Below are positions 5,375-5,463 of a stretch of DNA of 5,463 bases, piece by piece (the first letter of the stretch is position 1; every line of letters starts with the position of its first letter). Source of the DNA: Promethearchaeota archaeon (GTDB lineage: Archaea; Asgardarchaeota; Lokiarchaeia; Sigyniarchaeales; SOKP01); assembly GCA_004524385.1 (NCBI GenBank), contig SDNM01000126.1:1-5463 (forward strand), in the 5' to 3' direction. The notes beneath the pieces are model-generated. The model was not told the DNA's origin and searched no databases. It worked only from the letters and a program-made list of their open reading frames with translations. The translations under genes and the position numbers were made by a program.

Positions 5375-5463
5375 ATGTCTCAAATAATGGTACCAGGCGC
5401 TTGCGGCGTCGCAATTAAATGTAAGGACGGCGTAGTTCTTGGAAATGATAATAGAGCTACATG
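5375..5463 (+). CDS. 20S proteasome beta-type subunit, 5' end only, apparently lacking the catalytic threonine
   Basis: Only 29 codons are present; the gene runs off the window. After MSQIMVPG the sequence reads ACGVAIKCKDGVVLGNDNRA, which follows the N-terminal strand of proteasome beta subunits. Aligned with Thermoplasma beta (T1-T-T-V-G-I, then D17 and R19), the residues are G at -1, A at position 1, C2, G3, V4, I6, D10, D17, R19 and T21. The short leader without an alpha-type H0 helix says beta, not alpha. Beta subunits form the inner rings of the 20S particle, and Thr1, freed by self-cleavage after Gly-1, is the nucleophile. Here that residue appears to be Ala, as in crenarchaeal PsmB2-like and several eukaryotic non-catalytic beta subunits. 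Codons such as GGC, GTC and TGC are more G+C-rich than in neighbouring genes, as often seen in highly expressed genes. Family call is good despite the short length; inactivity is inferred from alignment by eye. Confidence 0.8.
   Translation, partial: MSQIMVPGACGVAIKCKDGVVLGNDNRAT

Noticed and set aside
1..5463. CRISPR array, tRNA, rRNA or insertion sequence
   Set aside because: No regularly spaced repeats, cloverleaf, conserved rRNA sequence or transposase with terminal inverted repeats was found on either strand.

Overview
The window looks archaeal and AT-rich (roughly 30% G+C by eye). It carries most of an archaeal-type histone gene on the minus strand, the first 29 codons of a 20S proteasome beta-type subunit, TATA-like boxes, purine-rich Shine-Dalgarno sites and T-rich ends. 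The histone style, the PadR regulator with a zinc ribbon, the small 2TM-like membrane protein and the cobalamin-type radical SAM enzyme fit an Asgard archaeon best. That placement is inferred from gene content; no rRNA or tRNA is present to confirm it.

Layout. 1-77: T-rich end of the histone transcript (minus strand). 78-326 (minus): a histone gene with a strong ribosome binding site, split by 30 extra nucleotides that keep the frame but carry TAG TAA. 327-1069: about 740 bases of very AT-rich DNA without a recognisable gene, serving as divergent upstream region. 1082-2113 (+): FMN-dependent nitronate monooxygenase-family enzyme. 2114-2379: intergenic DNA with a clear hairpin and a pair of imperfect repeats, then a good promoter. 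2380-2880 and 2901-3533 (+): a two-gene operon of a four-helix 2TM-like membrane protein and a PadR-type winged-helix regulator ending in a zinc ribbon. 3534-3776: intergenic, ending in a 10-bp tandem repeat that runs into a TATA box. 3798-5228 (+): cobalamin-binding radical SAM enzyme with a non-ATG start. 5375-5463 (+): start of a proteasome beta-like gene that leaves the window.

The genes do not form one pathway. The only convincing functional pair is the membrane protein with its PadR regulator. The two most unusual points are the interrupted histone gene, whose 30-nt insert folds into a near-perfect hairpin and whose removal would restore a normal 72-residue histone, and the proteasome beta-like subunit, which appears to have alanine where the catalytic threonine should be.
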